From the NCBI RefSeq assembly GCF_964656455.1, contig NC_135726.1, forward strand, positions 29,107,930-29,171,929: DNA of 64,000 nucleotides, in the 5' to 3' direction. The notes beneath the pieces are model-generated. The model was not told where the DNA came from, made no database searches, and saw only the letters and a list, made by a program, of their open reading frames with translations. The first letter of the stretch is position 1, and the number at the start of each line of letters is the position of its first letter. This document shows positions 45,221-57,109 of the stretch, piece by piece. Both the position numbers and the translations under genes were made by a program. The DNA is from Halichoerus grypus (Eukaryota > Chordata > Mammalia > Carnivora > Phocidae).

Positions 45221-45869
45221 ACAACATGGAGAGAATATTTCCTCTCCTTGCCATCTAAAACACTAACCTCTTAAAACAGGTACAAAAGAGAAGTAAGCAT
45301 TACAGTTCATGCTCTCTCTTTCAGAATCAGAGACGAAAAAACTCTAAGAAGTTGGATATTGCGAACTCTGCTAGACTTTTTTTTTTTCATAGCTCAGCTT
45401 AAGGCCCCAACATAAAAGAGCAATGCCATAAACCTGGCTCCTCCTGGCTTCTTATTATCTTGGCACTGAACAATCAATTTGAAAGTACATTAAGTTATTT
45501 AACAGGTCACCAAGTAGCAGAAAGCTAAAAGTTTAACCATATTTACAAGGAAGAATTATATGAAAATATTTTTATTGATACCATAAAAACCACCATTAAA
45601 AATGACTGCATTGAAATGCTCAACGTGTATGGAACAAATGGGCAACTCTTAAAATATTACCTGGTTCCAGACAGTCCAAATTTTGTGTCTCGTTAGCAAA
45701 TAAGATAAGTGACTTTGTCTGAAATGATGTTTTATAAATCCTATTAACGGGCTATAAGGGAGGCAGGGGTTCCCAAAACAGGAGACTTAATTTCTGGGTT
45801 CAATCCCCATTGTACACACAAAAATGCGGGGGGAACAGAGGGGAGGGGCTGTTTTCACACAAACAGACT
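45221..45869. other. Unique sequence, no gene seen
   Basis: A T-tract lies at about 45379-45388. The part at 45560-45740 is AT-rich and repeat-free. No gene is recognised. Confidence 0.5.
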
Positions 45870-45879
45870 ACTAAGAGTC

Positions 45880-46015
45880 TCTAACAATTCCATTTTACAC
45901 TTTTCAAATACCTGTACACTCATTATCTTATCTGCCCCTCACGACAAGCCTGAGAGGCAGGCTGGGCAAATATTAACACTCCTGGGGATTTTAACAAGAA
46001 CCGAGAAATGCAAAG
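45880..46015 (-). repeat. MIR-like SINE fragment, minus strand
   Basis: The stretch 'tacctgtacactcattatct', 'tatctgcccctcacgacaag' and 'cctgagaggcaggctgggca' corresponds to the reverse-complement MIR 3' half ('catttaatcctcacaacaac', 'cctatgaggtagg'). The rest has decayed. Confidence 0.5.
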
Positions 46016-48479
46016 TGGCTTCATCGGAGTCAGTTTAAAGCTGAGCTGAGTCAGGCTCCTGGTGGCTCCGTGGCCCTTTCCACAGCACGTGGCGTAGAGA
46101 TGGATACACCATCTGCACAAACCCACAGAATACTGTCCTGCTAAACTCTGTATCCAGATAAATTATAAGGCATTTGTTTGTTCTCCTACTTTTTGAAAAA
46201 TAGAAGTGATACACTCTCACCACCACATAAATAATAGCACAGCGCTTTGTATATACTACCTTTTTTTTTTTTAAAGAGCAGGACGTCCTCCAATGACTGG
46301 TGCAATCTTGTTTTTGCCTTTTCTTGCCAAAAAGAAAATATGGCTTTAATAGAAGTTTACATCTGCGTGGCATTACGTGCATGTAAAACAGATGTAACCT
46401 AATTACATTTTCATTTAAATTGCTAAATAGCTACCTAAGTAAAAAGCTAAAATAACATACAAACAACAGTTACTATAATAACAAGTGTACTTAGAATTGA
46501 ATGAAAAGGATCAAAGCTGCAGCATATAGAATTTGAGTTGGTCTTTCAAAAAGAGAGCGACGTCACAACGCTGCCTCCATGTACCCCCGTCATTCAGAAG
46601 TCTCTCCTGCTCGGCCGAAAGACACAGCTCGGCTCGGCCTAGACACCTGGAAGGAAATCCAGAGCGTTTATATAAAGACTCTGGGTTTCATGAAGATTAG
46701 ACACACTCTACTAGAGATTATATGGCAAAACCCTAAATTGGAAATTAGAATTCCAAGGCAATACAATCAGCTTGATTATAGTTTTAAGCAGACCTGTCTA
46801 GGCTGAAATCAGGAATCAGCTCCCAACCCTGAGATCAGAGCACCCTTTTTTTTGGATTTGTTGCAGAAGACAACACTGCACGTCAGTTGTTGCGTACTTA
46901 TGACCTGTCCCTTCCCGTGTGCCACACGAAGGCTCGGCCGAAGGATCCAGAGCACTTGGGAGGATGTTGAGTTTTGCGGAAGGGAACACACGGTTGGTCT
47001 TCACAAAGTAGCAGGCCACCATCTGAGACAAGTGAAATCCTCAACAGTGTCCTCTGGGGTAGCGCAAACCGGCTTGACCCGGCTTTGCCGAGTACTGTCC
47101 ACTGTTAGCTTTTCCTTTTTGATTTCACTCACATTCTTCACGGAAGTGAATTTCAGGCAGTGGGTGACAGTGGTTGTTATTTTAAGCAGGCTGAGAAGAA
47201 AACTATACGTTCAGAGTGTTCGAGCAGTGTAAAATTATTTTCAAAATCAGAACAGTCCATCACTAAAAGCAAAGGATCTGGCACTGGAATGCCTGCTGAA
47301 AACATTCTCCCATTCGCTTTCTTCTCTAAACTAGACCGGCCAGTTTTTCTGAATTTTGCAAAGGAGTGCAGAAAAATAAAAGACAGCCAGGCCCTGTTTG
47401 ATCACGGGCCTGAAATGTTTCAGAGGAATTAAAACAACAACAACAACAAAAGGAAACAGACTATCTCTCCTAAAACTAAGGGTTTCAAGCCGAGAACGTC
47501 CTTATCAGAGACATGGACAAACTCTAAAAATTAGCTTTAAATGATACCCCAATACACCTACCCTGAGTGTTAGCTTCGGGCTCCCCTTTCCATTTAATTG
47601 AGCAAATGTCTCTCAATAGAGGTGCGAAAGAATGGAAAGACAAAGGACTGGAGGTGAGGCACTGAAAGACGTGCAAACAGAAAAATCACCCGGGGGCCAG
47701 CATCTGGTGTTAATGTTGGCACTTCGTCCCCAATGGTGCCTCAATGCGGTATTTTAATGGGCGAGCAAAAGGCCACCAGCATGCGCACTGCCTCTCCCTT
47801 ACTACCCTACAAACAGCCTGTACTTGAATCTCATCAAAGACCTTTTAAAAAGGGCTCCCACGCATGGAGTGGGAAAGATTTTCTTTTTCAGATCTACGCA
47901 TTCCACACCAAAACCGTGGTGATTCCCTGCCCAGATCTGGTAACACGGAGGTTTGGGAAGAGAACGGGAAACCTAACTTTGAGAATCTTCTCATCCCACA
48001 GCGGTTCCCCAAGCTGAGCACTTTGGATTCTTCGCTTCAGATTGGCTGCTGTCTGCTTTCTGTAAAGGGTGTTCATAAAGTTTCACAATGTGTTGAGAAC
48101 AAGTTTGCGAAAGACAAGTGAAGGCTTGTCGTGATTTTGTAACCAATTATTTCATTTGTGTTTTATAAATCGGTCATAAATGTCACTGACTAATTGCTGC
48201 CCTCCCCCCCCCCCCATACACCCACTGGAACAAACAGGCAACCCTGTACCACTCTTGCCAGGGGCCAAGAGTTAATGGCAGGTTTTACACTAAACTTCAC
48301 CTATTTGGAAGGACATCAGTGGCAGCTGAGGACACACTGTGACTTCTCTACTCACCACCATGCCTCTCTGCCCTGAAAAACAAACAGATTTCCATCATTC
48401 CACTCTCTGCCCAAGAAAGTCAGACGCCAGGAGGAAAGGTAACAGATGGCCCAAAAGAAACAATATTAAAATAATCATA
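46016..48479. other. Unique sequence, no gene seen
   Basis: 2.5 kb without a recognised repeat family. Simple tracts are T12 at 46261-46272, (CAA)n at about 47433-47449 and a C-tract at about 48203-48215. Short frames (for example 46852-47232, 47733-48017, 47864-48121) have no recognisable domain or splice context. Confidence 0.5.
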
Positions 48480-48690
48480 TGACAGTATCACTGACTTAGT
48501 CAAGGTCTTATCTATCTGATCGTTACTAAACCAGTAGTTACTCAAAAGCACACATTAAGTGATGATTTATCTGTTTGACTATGGTACAAACATTGTCTTC
48601 TATTGATGCCTTAGTAGCTCTGGGAAAGGAAATGTGAATAATGTCCTGCCGTGGAATGAACTTTAAAGAATAACCACATTCCAAAGGCTG
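48480..48690. promoter_or_regulatory. Candidate regulatory block with TEAD-type motifs
   Basis: A repeat-free block contains the MCAT/TEAD core 'acattcca' at 48677-48684 and an inverted 'ggaatg' at 48653-48658. The sequence 'taagtgatgatttatctg' lies near 48558. The motif pair is visible; its function is inferred. Confidence 0.25.
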
Positions 48691-49154
48691 ATGCCAGAGG
48701 CAGGGGAGGAGGAGAGAAGTAATTACTTTGAGATGGGTTAAAAGTCAGCAAGAAAGGAAAGCTAAGGGTGGCTCTGTCCTATAAACTTTTCTGGAACTCT
48801 ACTCCCTTAAGTCAGCCTTGACAAAGGATCTATGTCACTAAAAAAGAAAAAAAAAAAAGACATAAATGTGACAAGCTGCCCTCATTTTCAGAGTTAAGTG
48901 TATTCTTCACAATGGTGTTTGAAGCCGCAAAACAGTGATTGTTCAGAAACGTACCAAGCTATAAACACCTCCCCTGGAGAATGAGAAGGTTCTGCCACCA
49001 ACCATCTAGCTCCTCCTTTGTTCAATTTGTGAAAGCTGAAGTCACAAACGTGGCTTGTAGGCCAAACCCAGCTGTTACTTCTATTTTTCAACTTTAAGAA
49101 AATTAGTTGCCCAAGTTTTTATATAATTATGTTTTGTTTTTTAAAAAAAAAAAA
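48691..49154. other. Unique sequence with A-tracts
   Basis: A-tracts at 48840-48859 and at 49142-49154. No gene or repeat family is recognised. Confidence 0.5.
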
Positions 49155-49253
49155 ATCTGGATTTCTGGCTTCTTTTGGAAAAAAAAAAAAAAGAAATCTG
49201 GCAAGTCCACCACAATGGGCCCACATGGCCTTCATGGCAGCCACTGGCTGGAG
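49155..49253 (+). repeat. Unnamed dispersed repeat, copy 1
   Basis: The segment has 'ggatttctggcttcttttgg', then 'tgggcccacatgg' and 'ccactggctgg'. It matches, in order, a second copy at 58595-58672. An A-tract interrupts it at about 49179-49192. The two together define an old interspersed repeat that I cannot name. Confidence 0.6.
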
Positions 49254-51099
49254 GAAAGGACTGGCTGTCCTCTTTAGGCTGAAGGTGTGCTTTCTGGTTC
49301 TATGTTATCCCCTCAAGTCCCCGTCACGTTGTACCCTAACCTGTGTCACTCACTGACATTACCTGAGGGCCCCTGTATGGATTTGAGCTGACCGTTTCTG
49401 CTGTTTGGTGTAACCACTAATTAACTGCCCAGCAAATAATCCTTTTCCCTATTTGAAGGCAGAGAAAAAAGAGATTTCAGAAGCCCCTAGTCCTATCGAA
49501 CAATTCCAGCTGTGACCAAAATTCTGCCACACTGAGTGAGTCAGTGTTGGAATTTCAGAACAATATGCGCCACACATCCTTGGGCTTGCCCGAAGACATC
49601 TGGCCCCAGTCCACTCAGACTGGCTGTGACCACTGGGTCAGCCTCTCCTCCAGGTACCCGATTCCCTAGGGGTCTGTTGCATGTTCTGGGGGCAAACTAG
49701 GAAAATAAAGCATACCGTTCTCCTCTAAAGGAAAAAATACTCTATTTTTATTTACTCTATTACTCCAAAATTAAGTCTGTTCAAAATTGACCTATCAGAC
49801 ACACATTTTCAGCCTGACTTTTTTACAGTTACGATAGAGAAAAACCATCATTCTTTGTGATATATTTTTTATAATGAGGACCACACCAAAAAAAAAAAAA
49901 ATGCAGAGAGAAATCTCAGGATCTTTGGAAATAGAAATGAATGTACATATTTTGCACCAGCTAGCAGTAATTACTTTACCATGTGAGGCTCGGGGTAGGT
50001 AGTAATGTGCAATACCTTTAAACTTGGAGCCATCCCAAAAAACAAACAGCAAAAAACCTGACCTCTGACCCTGTTTTGAAGCATCACCACCCGCTTGGGT
50101 AGTGTTTGCATGTTGAAATATTTATTTCCTTCATAAAAAAATCTATCTGAATATCCAATCTCTCAGCAGAAAAGAGTCTTATTTCCATGTTAGCAGAAGC
50201 CCTTAAGTAATTTGGGGCTATGATCTGAACACTACAAGCTTTACCCACTTAAAACTTTGCCAGCTTCAAGCTGCATATTTTTCTCACCAGCTCCTCATTT
50301 GCAAAACATATTAGAGATTCAGGTGAAAGGTGACGAAGTTTCCACAGCTGGAGAGCCCAGTTAGAAAACTCTCTGTTTCTTGGGCATAGCTTCCAGCAGA
50401 GCTGTGTTTCTGGGCATTCTGTCACTTGACGACAGGGTTTGTGCCGGTAGGGAGGGGCAAGTTCTCACAGGCCGGTATTGTAGAGGTCACTTCTGGATGC
50501 CCTGTGGGAGAGACCGAAGCCTCTCAGGCAGGCTATTGCGTCGAAACACCTCCGACTGTGGCAGTAGAGCACGGGGATATCACCCCGGGGGAGTTTTTCT
50601 TCATCTGTCCCCTGATTGTGGTATTTGAATAAAAGGCCTAAGAAAAGTCACTCAGACTTTGATTTCCGCCATGAAAAGCAAACTCCAAGTCTCACATACG
50701 GCGCTCGACTGCATCGCATTTGCAAGTTGGGGCAGGTGAGAGGGAAGAGGTGCAGCTGAGGTATCTGTGCCCCTTCACCCGGGCGCACCCCTCAACCTTC
50801 ACCAACAGCGAGGGTGAGAGGAACCCCAGCTCCTCCTCCATGATGCTTTCTAATAAGACTGTGTGGTGGGCTGAGCCTTTGCTGAGCTCTTCTCTGAGGC
50901 CCAGGATCGAGATACTAAAATTACCCTCAGAACGGCTCTTAAAAGCAGGCCTTTAGGTTTTCCTTCGTGTCCACCAACATTACGTCGTGGGGAAATGGCT
51001 GTGCTTTTCTGGTGCAGTGATTTGTGGAGTACAAAGGAATATGGGCCTTCATCTTCAGATACCACTAGAACTTTACTTCCAAATTAAAAAAAAAAAAAA
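49254..51099. other. Unique sequence, no gene seen
   Basis: No repeat is recognised. An A-tract lies at about 49888-49901, and a moderately GC-rich patch lies at 50380-50640. The frames at 50380-50956 are not gene-like. Confidence 0.5.
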
Positions 51100-51145
51100 A
51101 TTTCTTTTTTAATTGAAGTATAGCTGACACAACTTTACCTCCAAA
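51100..51145 (-). repeat. Short L1 3' end, minus strand
   Basis: The string 'tttaattgaagtatagctga', then 'cacaacttta', is the reverse complement of an L1 3' terminus ('tcaactatacttcaataaaa'). Only about 45 bp are recognisable. Confidence 0.4.
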
Positions 51146-51483
51146 TTTAATAACAGCTCGTTGGGCCTGAAATACTGTGCAGAACCCATGTTATCTCTCT
51201 GTGAGGAAAACTGGCCACACTCTGTTTAGACTTGTGTCCAATGTGAATCTGTGGGAATTTAGAATTTTGTACTTCCGAAGTATATCAGAAAGTGGTTTTT
51301 GCATCTAATCTAAACCAGTTATGGTTACTTTAGGGGGGAAAAAACCCAACTGTATTGCAACAAGAAAGAAAACGGTTGTATACTGAACTATTTAAATATA
51401 ATTGTTTCGCTACTTAAGAACTTCCCATTTAGACTTATGATAAGAATGAACCAAAATACAAGCTCAATGCCACTTTGGATTTA
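51146..51483. other. Unique sequence, no gene seen
   Basis: AT-rich, with no recognised repeat. Confidence 0.5.
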
Positions 51484-51497
51484 CAAACGAAAGTTTT

Positions 51498-51707
51498 TTT
51501 TTTTTTAAGATTTTTTTTATTTATTTAACTGACAGAGAGAGAGAGAGAGACACAGCGAGAGAGGGAACACAAGCAGGGGGAGCAGGAGAGGGAGAAGCAG
51601 GCTCTCCGCTGAGCAGGGAGCCCGATGCGGGGCTCGGTCCCAGGACCCTGGGATCATGACCTGAGCCGAAGGCAGACGCTTAACCAACTGAGCCACCCAG
51701 GCGCCCC
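51498..51707 (-). mobile_element. CAN SINE, minus strand, full length
   Basis: A T-rich tail, a GA-rich tract (51534-51550), 'gaagcaggctctccgctgag', 'gggctcggtcccaggaccct', 'gggatcatgacctgagccga' and 'tgagccacccaggcgccccc' are in order. The target duplication is 'caaacgaaagtttt' near 51484-51497 and 'caaacaaaaggtttt' near 51707-51721. The copy shows low divergence. Confidence 0.97.
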
Positions 51708-51721
51708 CAAACAAAAGGTTT

Positions 51722-52779
51722 TACAGACAGCTTTGTGGATCCTAACCTGCTTGGAATGAGAGGGGCTTTGTAAGTCATACAAGGTGCTGATCAGGGCCTC
51801 TGCAAGCCTTTCCAGCACTTTTGGGCAAATGAGAAAAAGGGGCCCCCTGTGAGCAAGCAAAGTCTCCCAGTTTGGAGAGGGGAGTGTGGGCTGGGCTTCA
51901 GCACCTCTTCCTTCATGCCTGCCCCCTCAGCTAGGAGCCCGGAGGCGGAGTGTAAGCCGTGTGACAGGTGTGGAACGTGACAAATGTGTAAGCAGGCCTC
52001 TGTTTTCAGCCACCCTGGTTTCCAGGTAGCAAAAGTCTTGTTAAGTAACCTCATCAGCACAAAGAGGTCAGGGACTAATTTCACAACTGTTTGATAAAAT
52101 GACCTCGATAGCATCAAGTTAGAAGGATGAGGAATAAATCAAGGGATTCTAGTCAGAAATAATTAGCAGTCACAACAGAAAAGAGCAAAGTCGTATGGTT
52201 TCACTTCATGATTAACCAGTTCTTCTAGACTTAAGGGTGGGACTGGTTCTACTGTCTTCATATTCTGACTCGAGAAGGGCATGCACAGAGCTGAGATCAG
52301 CAGGTCTGGTTCTCTCGATGGCATGAAGAGCCATGAGTGACCTTCTGCTGGTGAGCATCAGAAACTTGGAAGCCAAGTTTTCAAGTCCAGAGATGAGATG
52401 TACTGAGCCAGCATGCTTTGGCTTCAGGCTCCCTGTGGACGCAAATGGCTCCAAGGAGAGGGCAAACTGAAGATCAACGGGAAGGAGGCAAGCATCAAAA
52501 AAGCTTCAGAAATTACCAGAAGAGTTGGCTCGGAGGTTAGCACTTCTTAATTTTAGGATGGAACCCAGGAAAGCAGAGTTAGTGACGGCAAAGTCATGTC
52601 AGATGCACAGACCTCTTAGTTCTTTCTTTACCTCTATACTGGGATTTTGTTCCTAGTGTTAGTTACAATTGTAAATTAGATGTAATTGTAATTTTGATGA
52701 TGATGAGCTGGCAGCTTTGTATCTATTAACAACATGTATGCCTCAAAAGAAGGGAGGGAAATAGGCAGAAGACACAAGA
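51722..52779. other. Unique sequence, no gene seen
   Basis: No repeat family is recognised. Minus frames at 51791-52117 and 52212-52454 lack recognisable domains. Confidence 0.5.
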
Positions 52780-52896
52780 AATTCGCACACATATACACAG
52801 CCAGGAAACATGAAAAATGTCCAACCATAGTCGTGACAAAGAAATGAAATGAGATGTAACTTTTTGCCTATAAATTTGGCAAAGATTTTTTTTTTA

Positions 52897-53090
52897 AAGA
52901 TTTTATTTATTTATTTCAGAGAGAGAGAGCACTAGAGAGAGAAAGCAAGCATGGGTGGGGAACAGAGGGAAAGGGAGAAGCAGGCTCCCCGCTGAGTAGG
53001 GAGCCTGACATGCGACTCAATCCCAGGACCCTGGGATCATGACCTGAGCCGAAGGTAGATGCTTAACCGACTGAGCCACCCAGGTGCCCC
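52897..53090 (-). mobile_element. CAN SINE, minus strand, nested in LINE
   Basis: The order is T-rich tail, GA-rich tract, 'gaagcaggctccccgctgag', 'gactcaatcccaggaccctg', 'ggatcatgacctgagccgaa' and 'gactgagccacccaggtgcc'. The flanking duplication is a T-rich 'aagattttttttttaaa' at about 52882-52898 and 53091-53107. It inserted into the LINE at 'ggcaaagat'. Confidence 0.95.
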
Positions 53091-53372
53091 AAGATTTTTT
53101 TTTAAATGGTAATATTCCACGCTCCCAAACATGAGAAGGGAGAGGCATTCTCAAAAACTGTTGATGAAAATGTAAATTGGAACATCTTTCTGAAAATCAG
53201 ATTGGTAATTTTTATACAAACATTCATTGCACAGGCATTTATCAAGTACTATGATTTGTTATGAATTTAAGATGTACACTTCCTTTCACCTTGTAATTCC
53301 ATATCTAGAAATGTATTCAATAAAGGCTCAAAGATTAGATATCTATTATAATATTTAAAAGTGAAAAAAGAG

Positions 53373-53487
53373 GGGCGCCTGGGTGGCTCAGTCAGTTAAG
53401 CATCCGACTCTTGACGCCAGGCCTGGAGCCTGCTTAAGATTCTCCCTCTCCTGCTACCCACTCTAAAAAAAAAAAAAAAAAAAAAAA
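53373..53487 (+). mobile_element. CAN SINE, internally deleted, nested in LINE
   Basis: The head is intact ('gggcgcctgggtggctcagt', 'cagttaagcatccgactctt'), but the middle is missing. The sequence jumps from 'ttgacgccaggcctggagcc' to the short CT-rich part and a long A-tail (53465-53487). The exact 11-bp target duplication 'tgaaaaaagag' at 53362-53372 and 53488-53498 shows that it inserted as one event. Confidence 0.92.
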
Positions 53488-53939
53488 TGAAAAAAGAGAT
53501 ATGGTTAAACACATTATTGTATATTTTGAGGTAAATTATTCTTGAATGAAATGTAATTAATGAGAAAATGGTTACAAGGTCACAAGGTTATATTCTGTGA
53601 AAAAGAGTACAATTCGGGGTGGTAGGATTACAGGTAATTTTTATCTTTTTCTTATACTGTTATATAATTTTTGAATTTTCTACCATGAGCATTTATTAGC
53701 TTTAAAAGCAGGAGAAAGTACTAAACAACAAAAACAGAATTAGCTGAAGAGCATACGGGTTTAGAATCTCAAAAGCATGTAACTGAACAAGAAAACAGCA
53801 AAATGGTGGCCTCGCAATTCCAAATGTGACCTTCAGCAGAGATTTACAAATCCTGAAAATAAATAAATTTGGGGTCCTGAAACAGTGTTGAAGGAGCGTG
53901 TGTAAACTGAATCAGAAAAGGTTCAAAACAGAAGATCCA

Positions 53940-54055
53940 CAGAGATCACCCAGCTTAATCTCTTCACTGGATAGTTGTGGAAATGAGGCCTAAGTATTGC
54001 AATGACCCAGGACTCCTGGCTTCCGCACTATGCCCTTCCCATGACACTAGGGACA
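53940..54055 (-). repeat. MIR-family SINE fragment, minus strand
   Basis: The plus strand reads 'gttgtggaaatgaggcctaa' and 'atgacccaggactcctggct', then 'tccgcactatgccctt'. This corresponds to the reverse complement of the MIR/MIR3 5' half ('gaacccaggtctcctgactc', 'tccactacacc'). Confidence 0.55.
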
Positions 54056-54640
54056 GCAAGAGGTTTCATCTACGTTCCAAGTGTCAATCGATTGGTGGTA
54101 GCTGTTCAGTATGCTGTGCTGAAAAGACTCTGTAAGAGCCGAGAAGGAAAAAATGCAGTAAGATTAGTGACATCTGCCATGGGCAGGAGAAGGGGGAGTG
54201 CTGGTAGGCATGCCACATACTTGACATTCTTGCAAAAAAATGACATAATATTGTCTTCTCCAGACCAGGTGTTTGTCACTATAAAATAGTATCTATTTCT
54301 AGGGGAACATTTGGTATAAATTAGGAGTAAAGAAACCTACAGCTTCAATGGGCAAAGAATGAAGAGGAAAATTTATACTTGCCAAATGAAAAGGGGGCAA
54401 TTACAAGTTTCATAAAGGTGCAGCATCATGCTTCACTGAAATATTCATACTCTCTCCCCACAAAGAAGCTTGGGAGGCAAAAGCAAAAAAGTTGAAAGAG
54501 CAAACTCATGCCTTTTCTCTGGAAATATTTAAATAGAAATAAAGTTCAAAAGTGTGAGGGACACCGCATGTAAGTCTTGATGCTAAAATAACCAAAAGCC
54601 AGTCAAGCCTTGGAGAAACTTCAAAAGGGTCAACTTCACA
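54056..54640. other. Unique sequence, no gene seen
   Basis: AT-rich, with no recognised repeat. A 95-codon plus frame (54002-54289) partly overlaps the MIR fragment and is not gene-like. Confidence 0.5.
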
Positions 54641-54689
54641 GAAAAGGTAAGGATGGATGAAGTCTACTAAGACCTGTTAACTACAGTCT

Positions 54690-56445
54690 CTAGAGAGAAA
54701 AGACCTCTGTAGGGAAATCTCACCTGTGAAAATGGATATAAACACAGTAAATAAAATACCAGCAGATCAAGTCCATCTGCATATTACAACACAATCAAAT
54801 AAGGTCTGTTCTAGGAGTGCAAGGATGGTTCAGCAGTATAAAATCTAATCATGTAATATACCACATTTACAAATTAGAGGGGAAAACACCAGATGGTCAT
54901 CTCAGTAGACAACCTACCTCCCTCTAAAAAATTAGGATCCAAATGAATGCAATATGCATTAATGAGAATAAAAACTCCTTCACTCGATAGAAAGTGCTTA
55001 CCAGAAATCTCAGCGAATCTCAAACTGACTTGTGAAACATCAGAACTGTCCTCAGTAACAACTGAAAAAAATGTAAAGATGGCTACTAACCCTATTACTA
55101 TTCAACACTGTGCTGGAAATCTCAGCTAAGACAGGAAGGAAGATAAATACAAAAGTATCTGTGTTGGAATGAAAAGGGCAACATCATTGTTACCTTATGT
55201 TCCATCATTCCTTACCTAGAAATTCCAAGGAAATCAACTGGAAAACTCCTGTAACTATGAAAAGAGTTTAATAAAGTAATGAAACAAATATAAAAACTCC
55301 CAGCAGCTATCCTACATATGTGTAATTCCATTACAATAGCAACAAACCCTCTAAAATACCCAGAAATAAGTGTAAAAGGATGTGAAGAACAATTTTAAAA
55401 CTCTACCTAAAGACACAAAAGATGACATAAGCAAATGAAGAGATGCATCACTTCAATGGATAAGGAAACAAGGTTCTTAAAGTTCTCTAACATAGAAATC
55501 TATAAATTCAATGCACTTATAATAAAAATCCCAACAGGATTTCTTAAATGGAATCTGACCACCTGATTCTAAAATATGTTTGAAAGAATAAGGCATGAGA
55601 ACAGCAACAAAATTATAAAAAAAGACAACGGGAGGGGACCAAGCCCTATATTTCAAAACATAAAATTTTGCTAATTAGGCAAAAATGTAAGTCACAGAAC
55701 AGAATTAATATACAGAACATATAAAGAACTGCAAATCAAAAAGAGAAGGATAAACAACTTAATAGAAAAACGTGTAAAGGATAGGAACAGACGATATGAG
55801 AAGAAAAAGTAAAATGTTCAATAATAATGTGAAAAGATGCTCACCAGTAATCAGGTAAGTGCAAATCAGAACCACGAGACAAAATTTTTCACCTATCATA
55901 GTGGCAAAAATAAAACAATCAAGAGTGATAAATTGATATCAATTCTTCATACACAGTTGATGGGAATATAAATTGGTATAGCTCTTTTAGAGAGCTATTT
56001 AACAGTTACTAAAATCCTAAATGTGCACACATTTAACCTATTCATACCATTTTTTGGGACTAGGCTACAGAAATAGTCCCTACATACACCAAGAGGCATG
56101 AAAAAGTGCATTCACTACAATATGGTTTGTGATAGCAAAAAAAATAAATAAAAATTCATAGTGATCAAGAGCAAGGTCGTTAAATGAAGTGGGATGATAT
56201 GCCATCCACATTATGAAATATTGTGGGACAGTCAAAAGGAATTAATTAGATTTCTACGTACAAACGTGAGTAGCTTTCTAAGTCCGTTTATGGTAAATAA
56301 ACACAAGTTGAACCGTAGGGATTATACCATTTTATAAAAAATAAAAAGAGAAAGAAGGGATGGATGAGAAAGGGGTGAAAGGAGGATAAGACACTGCCTA
56401 GGACAGAAAAAGAGAAAGGAAAGAGCAAAATAATACCATATGTTT
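54690..56445 (+). repeat. Old L1 LINE, ORF2 3' part and 3' UTR, decayed
   Basis: About 1.7 kb is recognisable on the plus strand: 'ggagtgcaaggatggttcag' (54815), 'catgtaatataccacattta' (54850), 'caccagatggtcatctcagt' (54888), 'attactattcaacactgtgc' (55094), 'tttcacctatcatagtggca' (55889), 'cacagttgatgggaatataa' (55952) and 'taaattggtatagctc'. These are landmarks from the reverse-transcriptase/ORF2 end of L1. Stops and frameshifts are everywhere. It is a fossil and cannot encode a working protein. Confidence 0.85.
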
Positions 56446-56589
56446 TTATGGGTAATATATAAATGCATGCAAGTATGCAAGAGGCAGATCTAACAGGCTA
56501 CATGCCAAGCTGATTACATTACTTTTCGCAGGGCAAAGCCATACATTTGCTCGGGCACTCAAAGGAGGTCTGCTTTTCTGGGGAGGCAA
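56446..56589. other. Unique sequence, no gene seen
   Basis: Short interval between L1 and MIR copies. Nothing is recognised. Confidence 0.5.
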
Positions 56590-56810
56590 TGCAGAGTAAT
56601 GGTTATGTGTAGATGCTGGACGTAGGCTGCTGGTTCTAACCATTATTTAAATCAATCTGCACCTCAGCTTTTTCATCTGTAAATTGGGGTAATAATAGTA
56701 CCTACTCATAGGATTACTATTATCAATGAATAAATTTATATCCATCCAGCACTTGTCTGGCATACAGTAAACTATCAGCATGATAGAAGTTATTAGCTGT
56801 TAGCATGAGC
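56590..56810 (+). repeat. MIR SINE, plus strand
   Basis: The landmarks are 'agagtaatggttatgtgtag', 'cacctcagctttttcatctg', 'taaattggggtaataatagt', 'acctactcataggattac' and 'acttgtctggcatacagtaa'. It is a nearly full-length, diverged MIR. Confidence 0.88.
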
Positions 56811-57109
56811 CATACAAAATTGCTGCTATGTGACTCTTCTGATCTACAAAAATAGTAATTTTATATGGTTTAACTTAATATTATGTATACTGTTTTGATT
56901 TTTTAAAATACACTTTACATACTTTTGTTTTTTTAAAGGACTGTGGAGAAGGAATGATGGGGATAAGATTAGTAAGAGGGCTGAAGGGAGTCACTGTGTA
57001 CAGAGATACTAAATAATCTCAGTATCTGTGTCTAGAAAAAGCTTGTCTTTTGCAAGGAAAGCCAGTATTTAGAATAACTTTGCCAAGTAAAATTTGAGAC
57101 ATGCTTTCA
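56811..57109. other. Unique sequence, no gene seen
   Basis: AT-rich, with no recognised repeat or exon. Confidence 0.5.

Larger units (their letters stand above)
52780..53720 (+). repeat. Old L1/HAL1 LINE 3' region, split by two nested SINEs
   Basis: The fragments are in order: 'cctataaatttggcaaagat' (52868), 'aaaactgttgatgaaaatgt' (53154) and 'aaattggaac', 'tgtaattccatatctagaaa' (53293), 'gggtggtaggattacaggta' (53618), and the terminal 'ttgaattttctaccatgagc' with 'atttattagctttaaaagca'. These are the end of ORF2 and the 3' UTR of an old plus-strand LINE. CAN SINEs at 52897-53090 and 53373-53487 interrupt it. Confidence 0.8.

Noticed and set aside
54947..55129. Plus-strand frame in the L1 region
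   Set aside because: It is a piece of decayed L1 sequence with stops on both sides and cannot encode a functional protein.
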